From: Rhineura floridana
Taxonomy: Eukaryota > Chordata > Lepidosauria > Squamata > Rhineuridae
Length of the DNA stretch: 64,000 nucleotides
Direction of reading: 5' to 3'
NCBI RefSeq assembly: GCF_030035675.1
Contig: NC_084487.1
Coordinates: forward strand, 32,406,474 to 32,470,473
The position numbers and the translations under genes were made by a program. Shown piece after piece: positions 45,601-60,600 of the stretch (within the stretch, counting starts at the first letter, position 1; each line of letters begins with the position of its first letter). The notes under the pieces were generated by a model. It made no database searches. It worked only from the letters and a program-made list of their open reading frames with translations, and had not been told where the DNA came from.

Positions 45601-48600
45601 AGATTGGATGTTTATGTAACTATTTTCCATGGCTATTTTAAAAAATGGATTTCAAAAAATCAGTTTCTAAAATATTGATGTTAAGAATGATAACTTTATC
45701 AACGTTTCCTTCCATTTACTGATATTTCAAAATATCCATATCAGTACCTTTTGTGAGGGGAAAAATGGATCAGTAAAAGCATCAGCTGACAAAGAACAAA
45801 CTCAAATCGATACTGGCTTGTTAGATCAATGGAATGCTTTCAAACCGGCACCGGTCAACAGATCCCATCCCTAGCTTGGAGTACAGTTATTTATTTATCT
45901 TTGTTATTACATTTATATTCCACCTTTTCTTTAACAAGATCAAGGAAGTGCACATCACACATACACAAAGATGCTTTTAGCCTCTCAACAACCCTGTGAG
46001 GTTGGTTAGGCTGAAAGTAAATGACTGGACTGAGCTCATCCAGTGAGTGATATGGCTGAGTAAGGATTTGAACCTTAGTCTTCCAGGTCCTACCCTGACA
46101 TTCTAACTCAGGCACGGGGGACCTCAGGCCCGAAGCTCCAGGCCTCTCTATACAGCCCTTGAGATTCTCCACAGGCTATGCTCCCTGCACAGGTCACAGC
46201 TCTCACTAACCCTGCTCCATGCCCTCCTTGAGGGCTTTTGCTTGACTGAAATGCACTCTTGAACAGTGGCAACATCTCCTATTTGCATAGAAACCTTGGA
46301 CGCTTTCATGGCTGATTCCTCTGTCACTTCTGTTTCTCCCCCACTCTTTGCTTCTGGCTGCTCCCACCACTGGCATGCGGCCCTCGGGAGGTTGGCCAAG
46401 AGGGAATGAGACACTTGGGCTAAAAACCTTCCCCATCCCTGCTCTATCTGCTATGCCACACTTAGGCCACATTTAGGCCCCACCGATGCTATATATTTAA
46501 AGCAGTAGTACACCACATGAAACAATTATGGCTTCCCCCAAAGAATCCTGGGAACAGTGGTTTTTTAAGGGTGCTGAGGGTATTCCCCACACAGAACTAC
46601 AGTTTCCAGAGTTCCCTGGAAGAGGTTTTGACTGTTAAACCTCTCTCAAAATTGTAGCTCGGTGATGAGAATAAGGGTCTCCTAACAACACTTAGCACCC
46701 TTCACAAACTACAGTTCCCAGGATTCTTTGGGAAAGCCATGACTGCTTAAAGTGATACGATACTGCTTTAGATATATAGTGTAGGTTGGGCCTTACTCGG
46801 GAGTAAGATGTTTTCTTGCCATGTAATTCTCATCCAGTTCCTTCAGGACTAGGGTACTGTTACTAAGGATAGGGGGTAAATTCATACTCTCCAAAACCAT
46901 TTGAGAACCAAAACACAGCCATCCTTCAAAATTTGCACTTCTCCAAATTTTACAGTGCAGCTCTCCAGCCAAGCAACATGTACAAAAATGCATATACTTG
47001 GGTGAAGTGTTCATGAAAATACATATATTAGTGAAAATAACATACAAAAATGCACTATATTAGTGGGAGGTGCTTTGCAAAAATGTATACCTTAGGCAAA
47101 ATCGCATTCAAAAATATTCAAAGAAGTTTGCATTAATATGGTAATGAATTTTCACGTGCATTTTTTTTTAAAAAAAACAAAACTGGTGTGGAAATGTGGA
47201 AAACGTTAGAAAAATGAAAAACTGAGAAAAACCAAAACTGAGAGATTCAGCCATCCCCGGCTGCCTCACAAATTATGTCATCAAGCCAAAATTCACCTCT
47301 GTAACACAGCAGATACCAGACTTTGTGTGAACAGATATCCTGCTTTGTTGGCGGCTTACTTCTTGGCTGGTCTTCTGATTTAATTTACAAAAACAGTACC
47401 TTCATGCTGTTTCAACGGGGTAGGAATGTGCATTTCCCCCATTTCAAACAGGATGATCTAGGAAGGAGACTGACAAACTCAGCTCCAAAGCCCTGAACAG
47501 TTCATTTGTAAGGTGGTCTCAAACAGGGCTCTTTTTCTAAGTAGTGAGGAGAGTGGAACTCTCCCCATTGGTCCATGGAAGATGTACATTTTGCATTGAA
47601 AAAAACATCACCTTAATAACTTCACAATTGCTTCTGGCAAACTTTCGGCACCCTCTTTACCTCTGTTATGTAAGAACCCTCCTTCCACAATAAGGCAAAA
47701 ACAGAGGTGCATACGTGAATGGTGAAACAGAAGGCTATGTACACAATCAAGTTTCATATGAGCATTCAAACTTGTCTATTGGTCCCACTAGCCTCATGTT
47801 GTGTGCTCAGACTAAGGTCACCTCCAGATAGGAATGGGCAAGAATTTCAATTCAGTTCACATTTCAAACCAAATCTACCAAATTTGCAATTTCCAAAACA
47901 GTATGAGAACCAAAACACAGCCATCCTTTGACATTTGATTTATATCCTGCCCTGGGCTCCTGTAGGGAAGAAGGGCAGGATATAAGTAATAAATAAATAA
48001 ATTTGCACTTATTTGAATTTTGCAATGCCATTTGCAAACCAATGTTTACAAAAATGCATGTATTGGGGGAAAGTGTGTATAAAAATGAATGCATGAGTGA
48101 AAAAACTTGCAAAAAAGCATTATATGATGAGAAATGGCTTGAAAAAACGTGTACATTAGTCAAACTGTCTACAAAAATGTGTTTATTAGGGGAAATCGAC
48201 ATTAAAATGCTGGGGAATTTTCATAACGATTTTTTAAAAATTGCAAATTGCTGCTGAAATGTGGAGAACTGAATTTTAGATTGGAAAACTGAGAAACGGA
48301 GAGAACCAAAGCGGACAGACCTTTCCATCCATACCTCCAGACTGTCACTATTTTGTGTGAAGGATTCGATCACATATTGGAAACTTCTGTTTGCATAATT
48401 AAAGTGCTCTGGTGTGCTTGCACAGCAAACATACTTTTTTTTAATGGACTTTCTGCAGTTAGAAAAGTGGCACAAAAAATTGTGGGAGGACGATTGATGG
48501 GAAGATGTACAACCCCCCGGCCAACAAAGCAGGGTGGTTCAGTCAAGAGCAGGCATCGAATACCTTCTGCACAAGTAAATCGGGATCAGTGCTCAATAAA

Positions 48601-51600
48601 CAGGACATCCCGAGGAGCCCGAGGAGCAGCTCTCCAAGGTCTTGGGCAGATATATATCCCATTGGAATAAGCGAGGCTTTGTTCTGAAGAAGCCTGCATA
48701 GAATCCATTATATTTTAGAACACATAGTGGACTCCTATGGCTACAGACGTAAGGCCCACTGATTTTAATGGGATACAGTCCTTGAAGAAACACAGAAAGC
48801 TGCTTTATACTGCGTCAAAACACTGGTCCATCTAGTTCAGTATTGTCTACACTGACTGGCAGCAACTCTCCAGGATTTCAGGCAGGGTTCTCTTCCAACC
48901 CTACCTGGAGATGCTAGGGATTGAACCCAGGACCTTCTGCACGCAAAGCAGATGCTCTACCACTGAGCTAGCACAGAATGCATAGAACTGCTATCCAAAT
49001 CATGCTGAATGAGCTAGCTAGTATAGACCTTGCCTAACATTTTGCACAGGGTACTGGTCTGTGTCCTCCTGACTCAGGGATGGGGAACCTGTGCTGAGCC
49101 TTCAGGGGTTGATGGACTACAACTCCATTCATGACCATTGGCCGTGCTGGCTGGGGCTGTGGAAGCTGTAGTCCAATAACATCTGGAGGGCCACAGATAT
49201 CCCCACCCCTGCCTTAGGTTTTCCTCTCTGAGCCAGCAGCCTCTTTGTATCTTGCATTCATCAATGGAAACATAATCGAAGGAAACATCATCCATCAACA
49301 GGTAGAAGCCGACAAATTCAGAGGCATTTTTGTTGCCGTGTTATTCTGCAGGGATCCAATGGAAGAATATATCATTTAATTGTTGTGTCTACTTTTTTCC
49401 TCCCTGGGGATCGGAAAAGGGTGAAGAGAGGGTGGGAATGATGACCACTTTTTTCTTTCCAGGAGTGAACCCTCAGCACTTTCAAGAGTCTTGGTGATAA
49501 GTGGATTACTGACAAGCATACATGCCTTCTTAGCAAAACAGTATCAGCTGTTAAGTACAGACTTGATTTTACTCTCCCCAACAGTTTTTTTTATTAATGG
49601 AGGAAAGGGCGGGGTTGCACCTGAATCACTCCTAATCACCCCTTCCATTAGTGTCTCAAAATATACATCTCAGCTACCAAGCAGGCTGTGTTTATCTGCG
49701 TTTCTACAGCTTGGCATGTCCTAGAAACACAGAGCGTCTGGAAGAAGTTGTGGGTGGAGACAGCGATGGTAGAAAGTGACTTTCAGCACTCCATCACAAC
49801 TCTTGATGGTTTCTGAAGTTCAACGTAGGTGGCCACAAAGTCAGGCATGGCGGAAAAAGGTGCTGAGAAATACAGGTGATCTGGGCTTAGTTATGGAGAT
49901 AATGACTGCAGATGGTGGATCACCAGTGTTTTTGCAGTACAGTGGCAGCTGGTGGCTTCATGCTCAATAAAGACTGGACACAATCTAACCTCTGCATAAG
50001 CTCTGTTCAAGTCCATCAGGACAAATGTTCAATCAATAGGTTGTCTGAAGAAGCCCTAATTGAGGCTTCAGATGTTCTCACATCTCTGGCTTCCAGAACT
50101 ACCCAATCCTTGATTTCCACTTTGCTTCCCTCCTAAGCATCCTGAGTATTAGGAAACTACTTTCTGCCCCTTAGGGAAGCAGAGGACAACATAAGCAAAA
50201 AGAGATATTGAGATTTCATGATGTACACAGAGAGATATGGAAGGGCCTTACGTATTGCTCAGTGATCTGCTCATGGATGTCCATGTCTCCCAAGCCAAGG
50301 GTGAACTCTCCGCTGCCTGTGATTACTACGCAGTAAGTGGCTGTGTTGTGTCCTTCCAGTCTCAAGACACCACTCATATCCTCAAAGCAAAATGGGGAGG
50401 GGGAGAGAGAAATTTAGTAATTGGTATTCTCTTCTCTGCTGCTCTCTGCAGGCAGCTCACTCAGAGCAAACAGGACAGTGGCCTCCACACAATCGGTGGG
50501 CATTCATTCTCATCTGCCTAGGCAAGCATTCCCTGAACTTGAACTTCATGATCCCACTTATTTTTGTATTAATACCAACACATGTACAAATTTTGGATGA
50601 AAATAAGATCTAAAAATATCAAGACAGTAAATTATATGAAGTGTATACAACACTAAATATATTAAAATATGAACTTTTACAAAACTATAAAAGAAAAAAG
50701 GCATACCAAAAATAAACTATGAATTATAATATACAGGAGTTTGTACTTATGCTTAACAATCAGATAAATTAAACTTCTTCTATATTCCTCTACACACACA
50801 CAAACGGCTCATAATATATGGTATGTGGTTGTATGTTATCTTGAACTTTGTTACACCAATACACGACAAAGGAACTCCATCTTTAAACCAATTATCTTGT
50901 TGCCTGCCTTCTGTTATCAAATTTGTAAGCTTTACCGTATAGATAACATTCCAAAGTTTTATTACCCACTCATCAGTTTTCAGTGTTTTTTTTCCCAGTT
51001 CAGTGATATAACCATCCTAGATGCTGTTAAGTGGTGAATAACCATTTCTTTATCATCAGGAAGTATGAGATCTTTAATATAACAAAATAATCAGATCAAG
51101 GGATCTAGGGCTAGTCTATAGCCAAGGAGTTTCTATTTCAGCAGTTATCTCCATCCAGTATTCTTTTATTTTACTGCAAGTCCAAAAAACTATGTGTCAT
51201 GTCTACATTTATGTTTTTACATCTCCAACTTCTATAACTGCTTTTTTAACTGATTGATTATTATGCTTTTTAATAGGCTTGCTTTACTGTATATTTTAAA
51301 TATGGCTATTTTTACTGTTTTGATTGAATTGTTTTATTGTGAATTTTAATTAAGTATGGATTTCATAATTGATTTTATGCTTGTAAATGGCTTAGAAGCC
51401 ATTATGGCATGTGAATGGTATGTGAATGATGATGTTAGTAAAACACGGTGAATAATATATTAATCCAGCCCTTCATACTATCTGTCAATTGAAATGTTTA
51501 ATGCTAGTGTTCGTATTGCTGAAGACTTAGGATATGTCTGCACTGCAGGCATACACCATTCAAATTTTGTACGTCGCCCAGAGTGACTGGTTAGCCAGCC

Positions 51601-54600
51601 ACATGGGCGACTAAGAAATCCAATAAATAAATAAAAATAAATAAATAAAATATAAATCAGGCAATAATAATCAATAGCAATAACAAATCTGGCCTCCAGT
51701 TCATTTGAGGCCTAGATTAACATCATGATGCAAAATATGCAACATCCACAGGGAAAGCTTTGCAGAGGAGTTGAACTGGGACTCTTGGACATAGACTGGA
51801 TGTACCACTGCTATCAATGGTCCTTAAGGATGCACTAACATGTCACTAAACTCTGGAGGGCATATGCAGGCCTAACCTTTCCTGGCCTGTTTCTGCTGAC
51901 TTGACAAATTGCTGTCTCAATTCCACATCCTCCTTGGCTTAAAACCAGGATGGAGAACCATTTGTAGACCAAAGGCCACACTACCTTCTGGACAACCTTC
52001 TGAGGATCACATGCCAGCGTTGGGCAGAGCCAGAGATGCAAGTTGGCAGAGCAACAAATGCAAATTTTATTGTTGTACAGTAGGATAGTTTCTACACACA
52101 TTTGCACACAGTCCTCCCACCACCTCCCTAGGGAATTGGTTTCATTGTTGTACTGCTCTAACAGTTAGGGCGTTTTCCCTGATGTTCAGCTGAAATCTGG
52201 CTTCCTGTAACTTGAGCCCATTATTCTGTGTCCTGCACTCTGGGATGATTGAGAAGAGATCCTGGCCCTCCTCTGTGAGGCAACCTTTCAAATACTTGAA
52301 CAGTGCTATCATATCTCCCCTCAGCCTTCTCTTCTCAAAGCTACACATGCCCAGTTCTTTCATTCTGTCCCTCACAGGGCTTTGCTTCCAGTCCCCTGAT
52401 CATCCTTGTTGCCCTCCTCTGAACCTGTCATATTTAACAAAGGGTTCGTAGTGGGTGGGATTGGAAATACGTGCATGTACATCTGCCCACACAGAATGTC
52501 AGCTTTGTGGAGTTTGGAACTTCTGCCTGAAGACTAGTATTCCTCGTGCAATAACCAGGACAAAGAAGGAGAAGAATTTGTCTAAAGAACAGCAGCAGTT
52601 CCCTGCCACAAAAGATGTTTTGTTTTTAAGATGTTTTAAATATTTTTTAGTGTTTTATCACCTGTTTGCTGCTCTGGACTCCTTTTAGGAGGAAGGGTGG
52701 GATATAAATTTAATAAATAAATAATAAAAGCATGCCCAGATCTCTTCTTTTAGCTTGTTTTTGTTGTTTATTTCTATCCTGACTTTTGGCCAAAGGCCCT
52801 CAAGGCAGCTTACAAACCGCTTTTTAATTATCCTGTTCCGTTCTACGATTTTGGAGTGGGTAACAGGGGCAGCATTTAGGGAGGGCCTTACCCACCTGTG
52901 TTTTAGGGCACATGTGAATATTTCATAAGAACCCACATATATTTGATTATGGACTATTTCATTTGTTTGTTTGCATTTATATTCTACCTTTCCTTCAAAG
53001 AGCTCAACACAGTATGTACATGGTCCTGTTTGGTCCCTGCAGTCCCAGACAAGAGATAGGGCTCTAGCCCAAGGGGGGATGCATGCAAATGTTTACATCT
53101 TCTGGGCACACAATATCCACAAGGCTATTTTGTCTGTGCAAGCCTCATTGTAACACAGAGGAGCTGTAATCACACTGCAAACTTTGGTATCCATCTTATG
53201 GCAGAATGTAACAACTTCCAGAAGGGTAGTTGTGTTTGTCTGTTGTAGCAAAAAGAACACCTTTGCAAGTGCAAGCCCAGGACCAAGAGCAAGGGCTTAT
53301 CCACATGAGAGCATTACTAAAGACTCTGTTCTTATCTCCGTTTTCTATTTGCACTGTTCACAGTAAGGTCTCAATGCCAGCTGCAAACACGGTGTTTTCT
53401 ATTCACACTGAAGGGAATGATCAATCATGCAGTTTCCTAATGACCACACCCTCTAATTTAACATTTCCACTCCCTCTGGTTGTTTGGCAACCAAGCATGC
53501 TGCAGTGGGTTCCTTAAAAAAACCCAGAAGTGCAAATATCTGTGTTTTCCCTGGCAGGATACAGCTGAAATACAAATCTTTGTCTGAGCAGTGTTATGCT
53601 TTTGCACACAAGTTAGAGGGAAAAAGAAAATAAAGGCACCATTTGCAGCAATATAACAATGCTAGCAGAATGTGGGAGAGCAGCCGGAAGTTGTTTTTCA
53701 GCACTCAGGAAACGAAATGAATGAAGGGAGGAAGAAAGAGTGGGCGTGGAGAGGGGGATGATCGACACACCCACATAAAAGTATTGGAGCACAGTGCCTG
53801 CAAGCGCCAGAGATATGGAGTGAAGACTTTTTTCCTCCCCTTTTCATACTGTCAGAAGATTGCGTTAGTACGGATTTATTAGGAGGAAACTGCATGATAG
53901 CTTCTGTTTGCCAGTAATATCATGTGAGCCATACGAATTAAAAGAGGATGTGAGTAGCACTAAACACACACTAAGCCACCGTGGATGAGCCCCAAGTGAT
54001 TCTCACTATAAAAAACAACTACCATGCTGCAGATTAGTTTAGAACAACCATATGCTGTGAGCTACCATATGCTTGCAGTAGCGTAGAACAGACTCCGAAT
54101 GCTCATCCTTCCCCATGATGGAGATAAAGAACGGGGTCTTCCCAAGACGACTTAAACAATCTGAAAGCAGAAGAAAAATAGAACAAACCTGGATTCTATG
54201 CAGACAACCGTAGAACCTGAAAGTCGAGGTAGAAACCTTTAAGGGACATTGGTCAGTTAAATATCTGCTGCCCTCTCTCTTCTCTTTATAGGAAGGTGCC
54301 GTACAGCAGGCCAGACTTTTTATCCATCTAGCTCAGGATCATTTACTCCTGCAACAGCCAATGTTAGTGCCTTCCAGATGTTGTTGGCCTACAGTTCATA
54401 ACAGGGTCATACTAGCTGGGGCTGATGGGAGCTGGAGTCCAACAACATTTTGGCTATCCCTGATCTATACTGACTCTGAAAATGTCTCTGGCTGAGAAGG
54501 GTCTTTCCCATCATCTGCTACATGAGCCTTTTAAGTGGAGATGTCGTGGACTGATCCTGTGACACACCCCGCCCCCCACATGCAATGCATGTGCTCCGCC

Positions 54601-57600
54601 AATGAGCTGAGATACAAACTGAAGAGGCTGCCTTGTACTGAGTCAAACCATTGGTCCATCAGGCTCAGTGTTGTCTACCCTGACTGGCAGCAGCTCTCCA
54701 GGGTTTCAGACAGGAGTCTCTCCCTGCCCTATCTGGAGGTGATGAGGATTGAACCTGGGACCTTCTGCATGCAAGGCAGATGCTCTGTCACTGAGCTATG
54801 TCCCGTCTCCACCGAGTTACAGTCCCTTCCACTGCACTCCAACACATCAGCTTATGAACCTTTAAATTAATGATATTGTTGTGAGATTAGGAGGTGGACA
54901 GAAAAGGTAATGGATCCAGACGTCCTGGTGGAGAATGCCTTAATAGTCCTGACAAAGTTTCCAAGTATCCCCTTAGGCTGATAGCTCTCACTTTTTGAAC
55001 AGCTAGGAAATGCTGAAAGGGAGAGACCTTTCCCCCACTCCTTGCAGAGGATGATGTAATCAAGGTCTCTGTGGGTGAAAGAGAGACTGCCATTCAAGAC
55101 AGGTACGAAGGGTGCTTCCAGATGACCTGTTTATTAAGCATTCCTCCTGATTTGTTTCCTGGGAGGTTAGACAACACTATTTAATTACTATTTCTTCTGA
55201 TTTGTTTGTGGGGGGATTATATGGCATTGTGTCAAAGCTCTGGGCTCCTACTGGGAGGAAAGTGGGATATAAATTTAATAAAATAAAAATAAATAAAGCA
55301 AGTATTCCGCACTTCCCGGTGCATTTTCCTGTCACTTTCCTTATCACAAAAAGTCCAATGTTTGGGGGAAGTGAGATTGTTGGTCTCCCAATCATCTATA
55401 AATTTGCTACCTGAATTTGCTGGTATGTGATTGAATCCCACCTGAAAATAGCAACAGTCTAAGAGCACCCGAAGAAAGACATGGAGAGCCGAGTGTTTGA
55501 CACTGTAAGCTAACAGCATTTGGGGGGGGGGGGTTGGCTGTCCCCCTAGAGAGCAAATGTGGGAGCAATGGACTTTGACTGCCTGTTGGGAGTGTTTAAG
55601 CTGTGTCTCCACCTATGCTCAGCTTGTATATTTGTAAATAAAATGCAAACGTTATAAAACACAAAATAAGCCTCCAGTGACCAAATTCCAAAGGGAAGCA
55701 AACCTGGGTGAGTGCTGAGCCCTTGGAACTTCCCACAGCTCAGTGAAGTGGGGGGTGGGAATAGCAATATGTTGGAATCTACGTCTACCTATAGAGAGCA
55801 AAAATAGAATGAATTACCTGCTAGGTTTCTCCCCACACCGCCAAATGATTGTCTCACTGTTGACGGATTTGTCTGTCCTCCACCCTGCAAGTGCAGCAAA
55901 GTCAAAAGAACAAGGCAAACATGAGGTGCACCGTGATCTTGACTGGTTTAATCTCATTTCATATTCTCAGATTGTACAATAATGTTACTGCTGTCATGAC
56001 TGGCTAAACCACCCAAATTCTCACGGTTGCTTCACTTATGCTGTCCTCTGGCACAGGAAGCTGCCTTATAGTGAGTTAGACCATTGCTCCATCCAGCTAA
56101 TATTGTCTTCTCTGACTGGCAGCAGTTCTCCAGAGTTTCAGGCAGGAGCTTTTCCCAGCCCTGTGACACCAGGGATTGTGCCTTGGACCCTCTGCATGCA
56201 GGGCAGGTGCTCTACCACTGAGCTATGTTCCTTCCCCATCCAAAATGAACAGAGCAACAGCCACTGATTCCTGTCATCTGTCGGGGTCCCCATATTTCTT
56301 CGGGGGGGGGGAAGCTATACAATCTGATCATCTGGGCCAATGTTTATTATGGTTTGTACTTTCTTTCTCTGTCTCCAAGGATTAAAAAGTGTCTTCTTAC
56401 CTAATTTTTAATTAAACAACCATTGCACCTTTATATTTCTTTCTTCAGCCACTTGTCAGCTAATCACAAATGTGGCCAGACGTTTGGCTATAGAACAAAG
56501 CCTGCTTTTCCCCAAAGAAGCGTGTTACATCACCTGGCACCAAATGTTCCATTAGATGTGGGGCAAAGCTTCTTTTTTCCACACTCCACTCCATTTCATC
56601 GTTTATGAAAAGTTTTTATTTCTCTCCGCTCCTGGGTGCACATGTATGTTTTCCTTTGGATGGTGATTCATGACAAACATCATTTTTTATCATAGCAACA
56701 ACTGTGACCCATTAACAGGTGGTGGCTGGGAGGCAAGCTGTCCCACACCTGTGCACCTCCAGGCAGTGTTCAACACCAGAGGAAGGGCCATAGCTCAATG
56801 CGAGAGCATGTGCTTTGCTTGCAGAAGGTCCCAGGTTCAATCCCCAGCATCTCCAGGTAAGGCTGGAAGAGACTTCCTGTCTGAAATCCTGGAGAGCCAC
56901 CACCAGTCAGTGTAGGCAACACTGAGCTCAAGGGACCAGTGGTCTGGTCAGGAGTGGACACAGGAGCTTCCTGTGCTGATGTCTGTGCATGGAACAATGC
57001 ACACTTCTTTCTTCCTATAGGGTGCTGGCGCTTCTGGTGCAAGCAGCTTACTCTCTGCACCACTGTGGCAAATTGCCAGAAGAAAACTTCTGGCCTGCTC
57101 TCTGCTGCATTGTAGCACCACCACTGCTCATGGACAAGGATGGTATTGGAGCAACCAGCTCTGTGGGGATCAAGTGACAAAAAGGACCAATAGACTTCTA
57201 TCTTGTCTAACCTTCTGGCTCTGGCCTAGCTCCTCACTCTAGCCAGCCTTTGCAAACCTGATACCTTCCAAATGTCTTGAACTACAGTTCCCATCAGTCT
57301 CCACCAACACAGCCATGGTGGCTGGGGCTGATGGGAGTTGTAGTCCAAAACTTATGGAGGGCACCAGGTTGGCGAAGGCTGGTCTAAGCAATGTGTTGAA
57401 GTGCATATTCACAAATCTAATTTTATTGTGTATATTTGTTTCAGGTCTATTCAGTTTTTAAAGTTGGATCTTATCTGTATTTTTCTTATGAATATTTTAT
57501 AGTTTCATGTTAAACACATGGCGGTTTTTGTTGATCAAGAGGTCTATAAATCCTGATAAACAAAGGATTGAACTGCTCTCGGGGGGAGTACAGACATACC

Positions 57601-60600
57601 TGGAAAAAGGAGTGGGTATGAGCTTTTCGGCTGCACTAATGGCACAAGTCATTGGTAGCTAGTGGCTTCATGTCAGAGGGGCAGTGGGAATTCACTCTGG
57701 GTTTTATTCTGAACTTTCAGGCTACCTACCTACATACCTGCTTGATTACCTGCTTAGTCAGTACCTGCTTGCCTGCAGACAGACAGCCCTTATACTTCCT
57801 AAGAGTATGTACACCGCCCAGAGAGCCTTCGGGCTTAGGGCGGTATATAAATTAAATTAAATAAATAAAATAAAATAAATAAAATAAGAGTCTGAAAGGT
57901 GACAGGTGAAGTGCCTGCATCCAACGAGATTTGTTGTAACATACTGAGTAGGGTAAGGACAATGCAGGTTAAGTATTGCTAAATGCAATTACCACTATCG
58001 TTGCTTCTCTTGCCTTGGCTATGAAATCAACATTGATGCCTCCAATGACCACCTGAAAGTGGAAGGAGAACAGAGGTAGAAGGGGGAAAATGACAAAACC
58101 ATCATGCAAAGAGCTCTTTTTGATTTCCAGAGCAATTCCATTCTTCAAGTATGATCTGAACACTGAGTAAATGAGAGCATTTGTTCCAGGTTCTAAACCT
58201 TCCAGGGAACACAACAGCTACAGCTGCCCACTATCTTCCACCACCTACAGCTATTGCCAAAAGCCCTAAGCAGAGAGTTCATGCTTCATAGTTGCTTGTA
58301 GTCCTTATATGTGGTCCTCTGGTATAGCTGAGCTAAAGCATCTGAAAGTGCGGAGAGTGAACAGAAGGGGAAGAAGAGTTAGTGGAAGAGGGTCCACTGG
58401 AGCATTGCACAGGCAAGCAAGCATCTTTCAGTGGAATGCGGGGAAAGCCCAACAGATGGACCTCTATCCAGAACTGTCCTTCTAGGGCATGTCCACACAA
58501 GGTGTGATCCTCAAAGCTAAGGAACCTGCAGCCCTCCAGATATTGCTGGATTCCAACTCTCATCTTCCCTGATCTTTCGGCATACTGTTTGGAGGTGATA
58601 GGAGTTGGAGTCCAACAACATCAGGAGGGCCACAGCTTCCCCAGCCCTGTCCATACCTGAAAACAGCCACCATGTTTTGCAGGGCCAGCGATCTGCATTT
58701 GGTTTGGTGGATCAGAAGTTGTGCCAGCCTGCTCAGGATACCCTCTATATATTAACAAAATCTTAGTATGCAGTTATCAGATGAGGAAAGTGAAGGAAGA
58801 GGCAGGCCTCAAGCAGATGCTTGAAAACAGTAATTTTACATCAAGGATAGCCAATGTGATATCCTCTAGATGTTTTTGGACCTACAACTCCCATCAGTCC
58901 CAGCCAGCATTGCCAATGGTAAGGAATTATGAGAGTTGCAGTCCGCAACATCCAGGGCGGAGAGCGAGGAAATGACACCACATTGGCTATCCTTGCCTTG
59001 TATGACGTTGTGTTTTTAAAATCTTTTGTAGGCTGCCAAGAGGGCTCCCTGAAAGACATAAATCTTTCAATAAGAAAATAAATCTTTCAATAAGTAAATA
59101 AATCAACTTCTTCTGTGAAAGAATGGCTGGTGCATTTCAATCAAAGGTATACCTCAGGGGCACTAAAACAAATTGCATATTGGGGGAGAAATGCTCTTAA
59201 AATTAAATGCAAAGCGCTAAAGCAGACTGTAAATATCTGACCTTCAGAGAGAAAGTAAACATGATTGTCAAAATGCATTTTTAAAAACTCTCAAGATATT
59301 TACTGATCAACATTCATGAAACATCATACAGCTGATACAAAACTCAAAACATTTACTGGAGGTTATGTTTTAATATCCATGTCATTTGTGTTAGTGCACC
59401 TGTGGGTGGCCTGTGATTGAAAATGCATTGGGCATTCCAGCTTGAGGCTTCTTGTCTGATGACTGCAAAATTTACAGTAGCCAACAAGCAATCATAATTT
59501 TGACAAAACAGGCACTCAGTTTTTACACGATTGGTCTATGTCACAAATGGCCATCAGCTGGGGATTCAACTAGATGACCTTTGAGATCCCTTCATTCCAA
59601 CTCCATGATTCTAGGTTTGTGGCTTTCTGTTGTTCTTTCCATGTCGAGATTATCTCCATTTGAGAAAAATGTTTTGCAGGGAAGCAGCCCTTAGAAAAAC
59701 CAAGTTATGTCTGACGCAAGCACCCTCTTGTATTTTCATTCATGCACACGGAGTGCAGAGAACTTAAGAAGAGCTCTCCTGGATCAGGCCTATGGCCCAT
59801 CCAGTCTATCATCCTGTCCTCACGAAGACCAACAAGATGTCTACGGGGACCCCACAAGCAGGACCTGAGTGCAACAGCACTCTCCTCTCCTGTGGTTTCT
59901 AGCAACTGGTATTCAGAAGCATACTGCCTCTAACAGTGGAATCTGTACATCTGAACTAAAGGAGTTGTGTTGCTATCTGGCTAATTTTCTATAGAATCAT
60001 TGGATACTTTTGTCTCCTAGCAGCCTCATCTGTTGCTCAACCTCAGTGCCAGATATAGTAAGCAGGCATATCTTTAAACAAAGCAGAATGAAGTCATGCA
60101 GCTAGAACAGCTCCAGTCGAGTCCCTTCCTGAATGGTGGGGCCATGTGGATGCAGAAACCTCCCCCACTTGATCAGCCGACCTGATCCAGAGTATGCCAC
60201 CATTTGAGAAAAAATGCATCTCAAGACGGTGCCTGCCCAGCAAACCAGGGAGAGTCCAGACTGTCAGTATTTTGTGGGAGGGATTTCAAACACATACTGG
60301 AAATTTAGGTTGGCACAATGAATGTGAATTAAAGTGTTCTGTCTCCCTAGCACTAAAAATCCAGTTAAAAAACCTCACAGACTTTTTGCAGTTAGAAAAA
60401 TGACAGGGAAATGTACCAAAAAGTGTAGGATGAGCGAATGATGAATGGGAAGGCGTGTAAACACCCAGCAAGCAAATCAAGATGAATACTCATTATAACC
60501 ATCCCGCAAACAAATTAGAACAAATGCTCATTAAATATTGGGCAAAGGCAGAATTCACACCACACATTTAGAGCACAGGGCTTCCTCCAAAGAATCTTGG

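Noticed and set aside
53184-53517. Overlapping plus-strand ORFs with hydrophobic stretches as a membrane-protein exon
   Set aside because: No splice borders, no family resemblance, and low-complexity composition; treated as chance frames in an intron.
56785-56860. tRNA-Ala gene
   Set aside because: Boxes A and B are present, but acceptor-stem pairing is poor and a SINE body follows, as in about ten other copies in the window.
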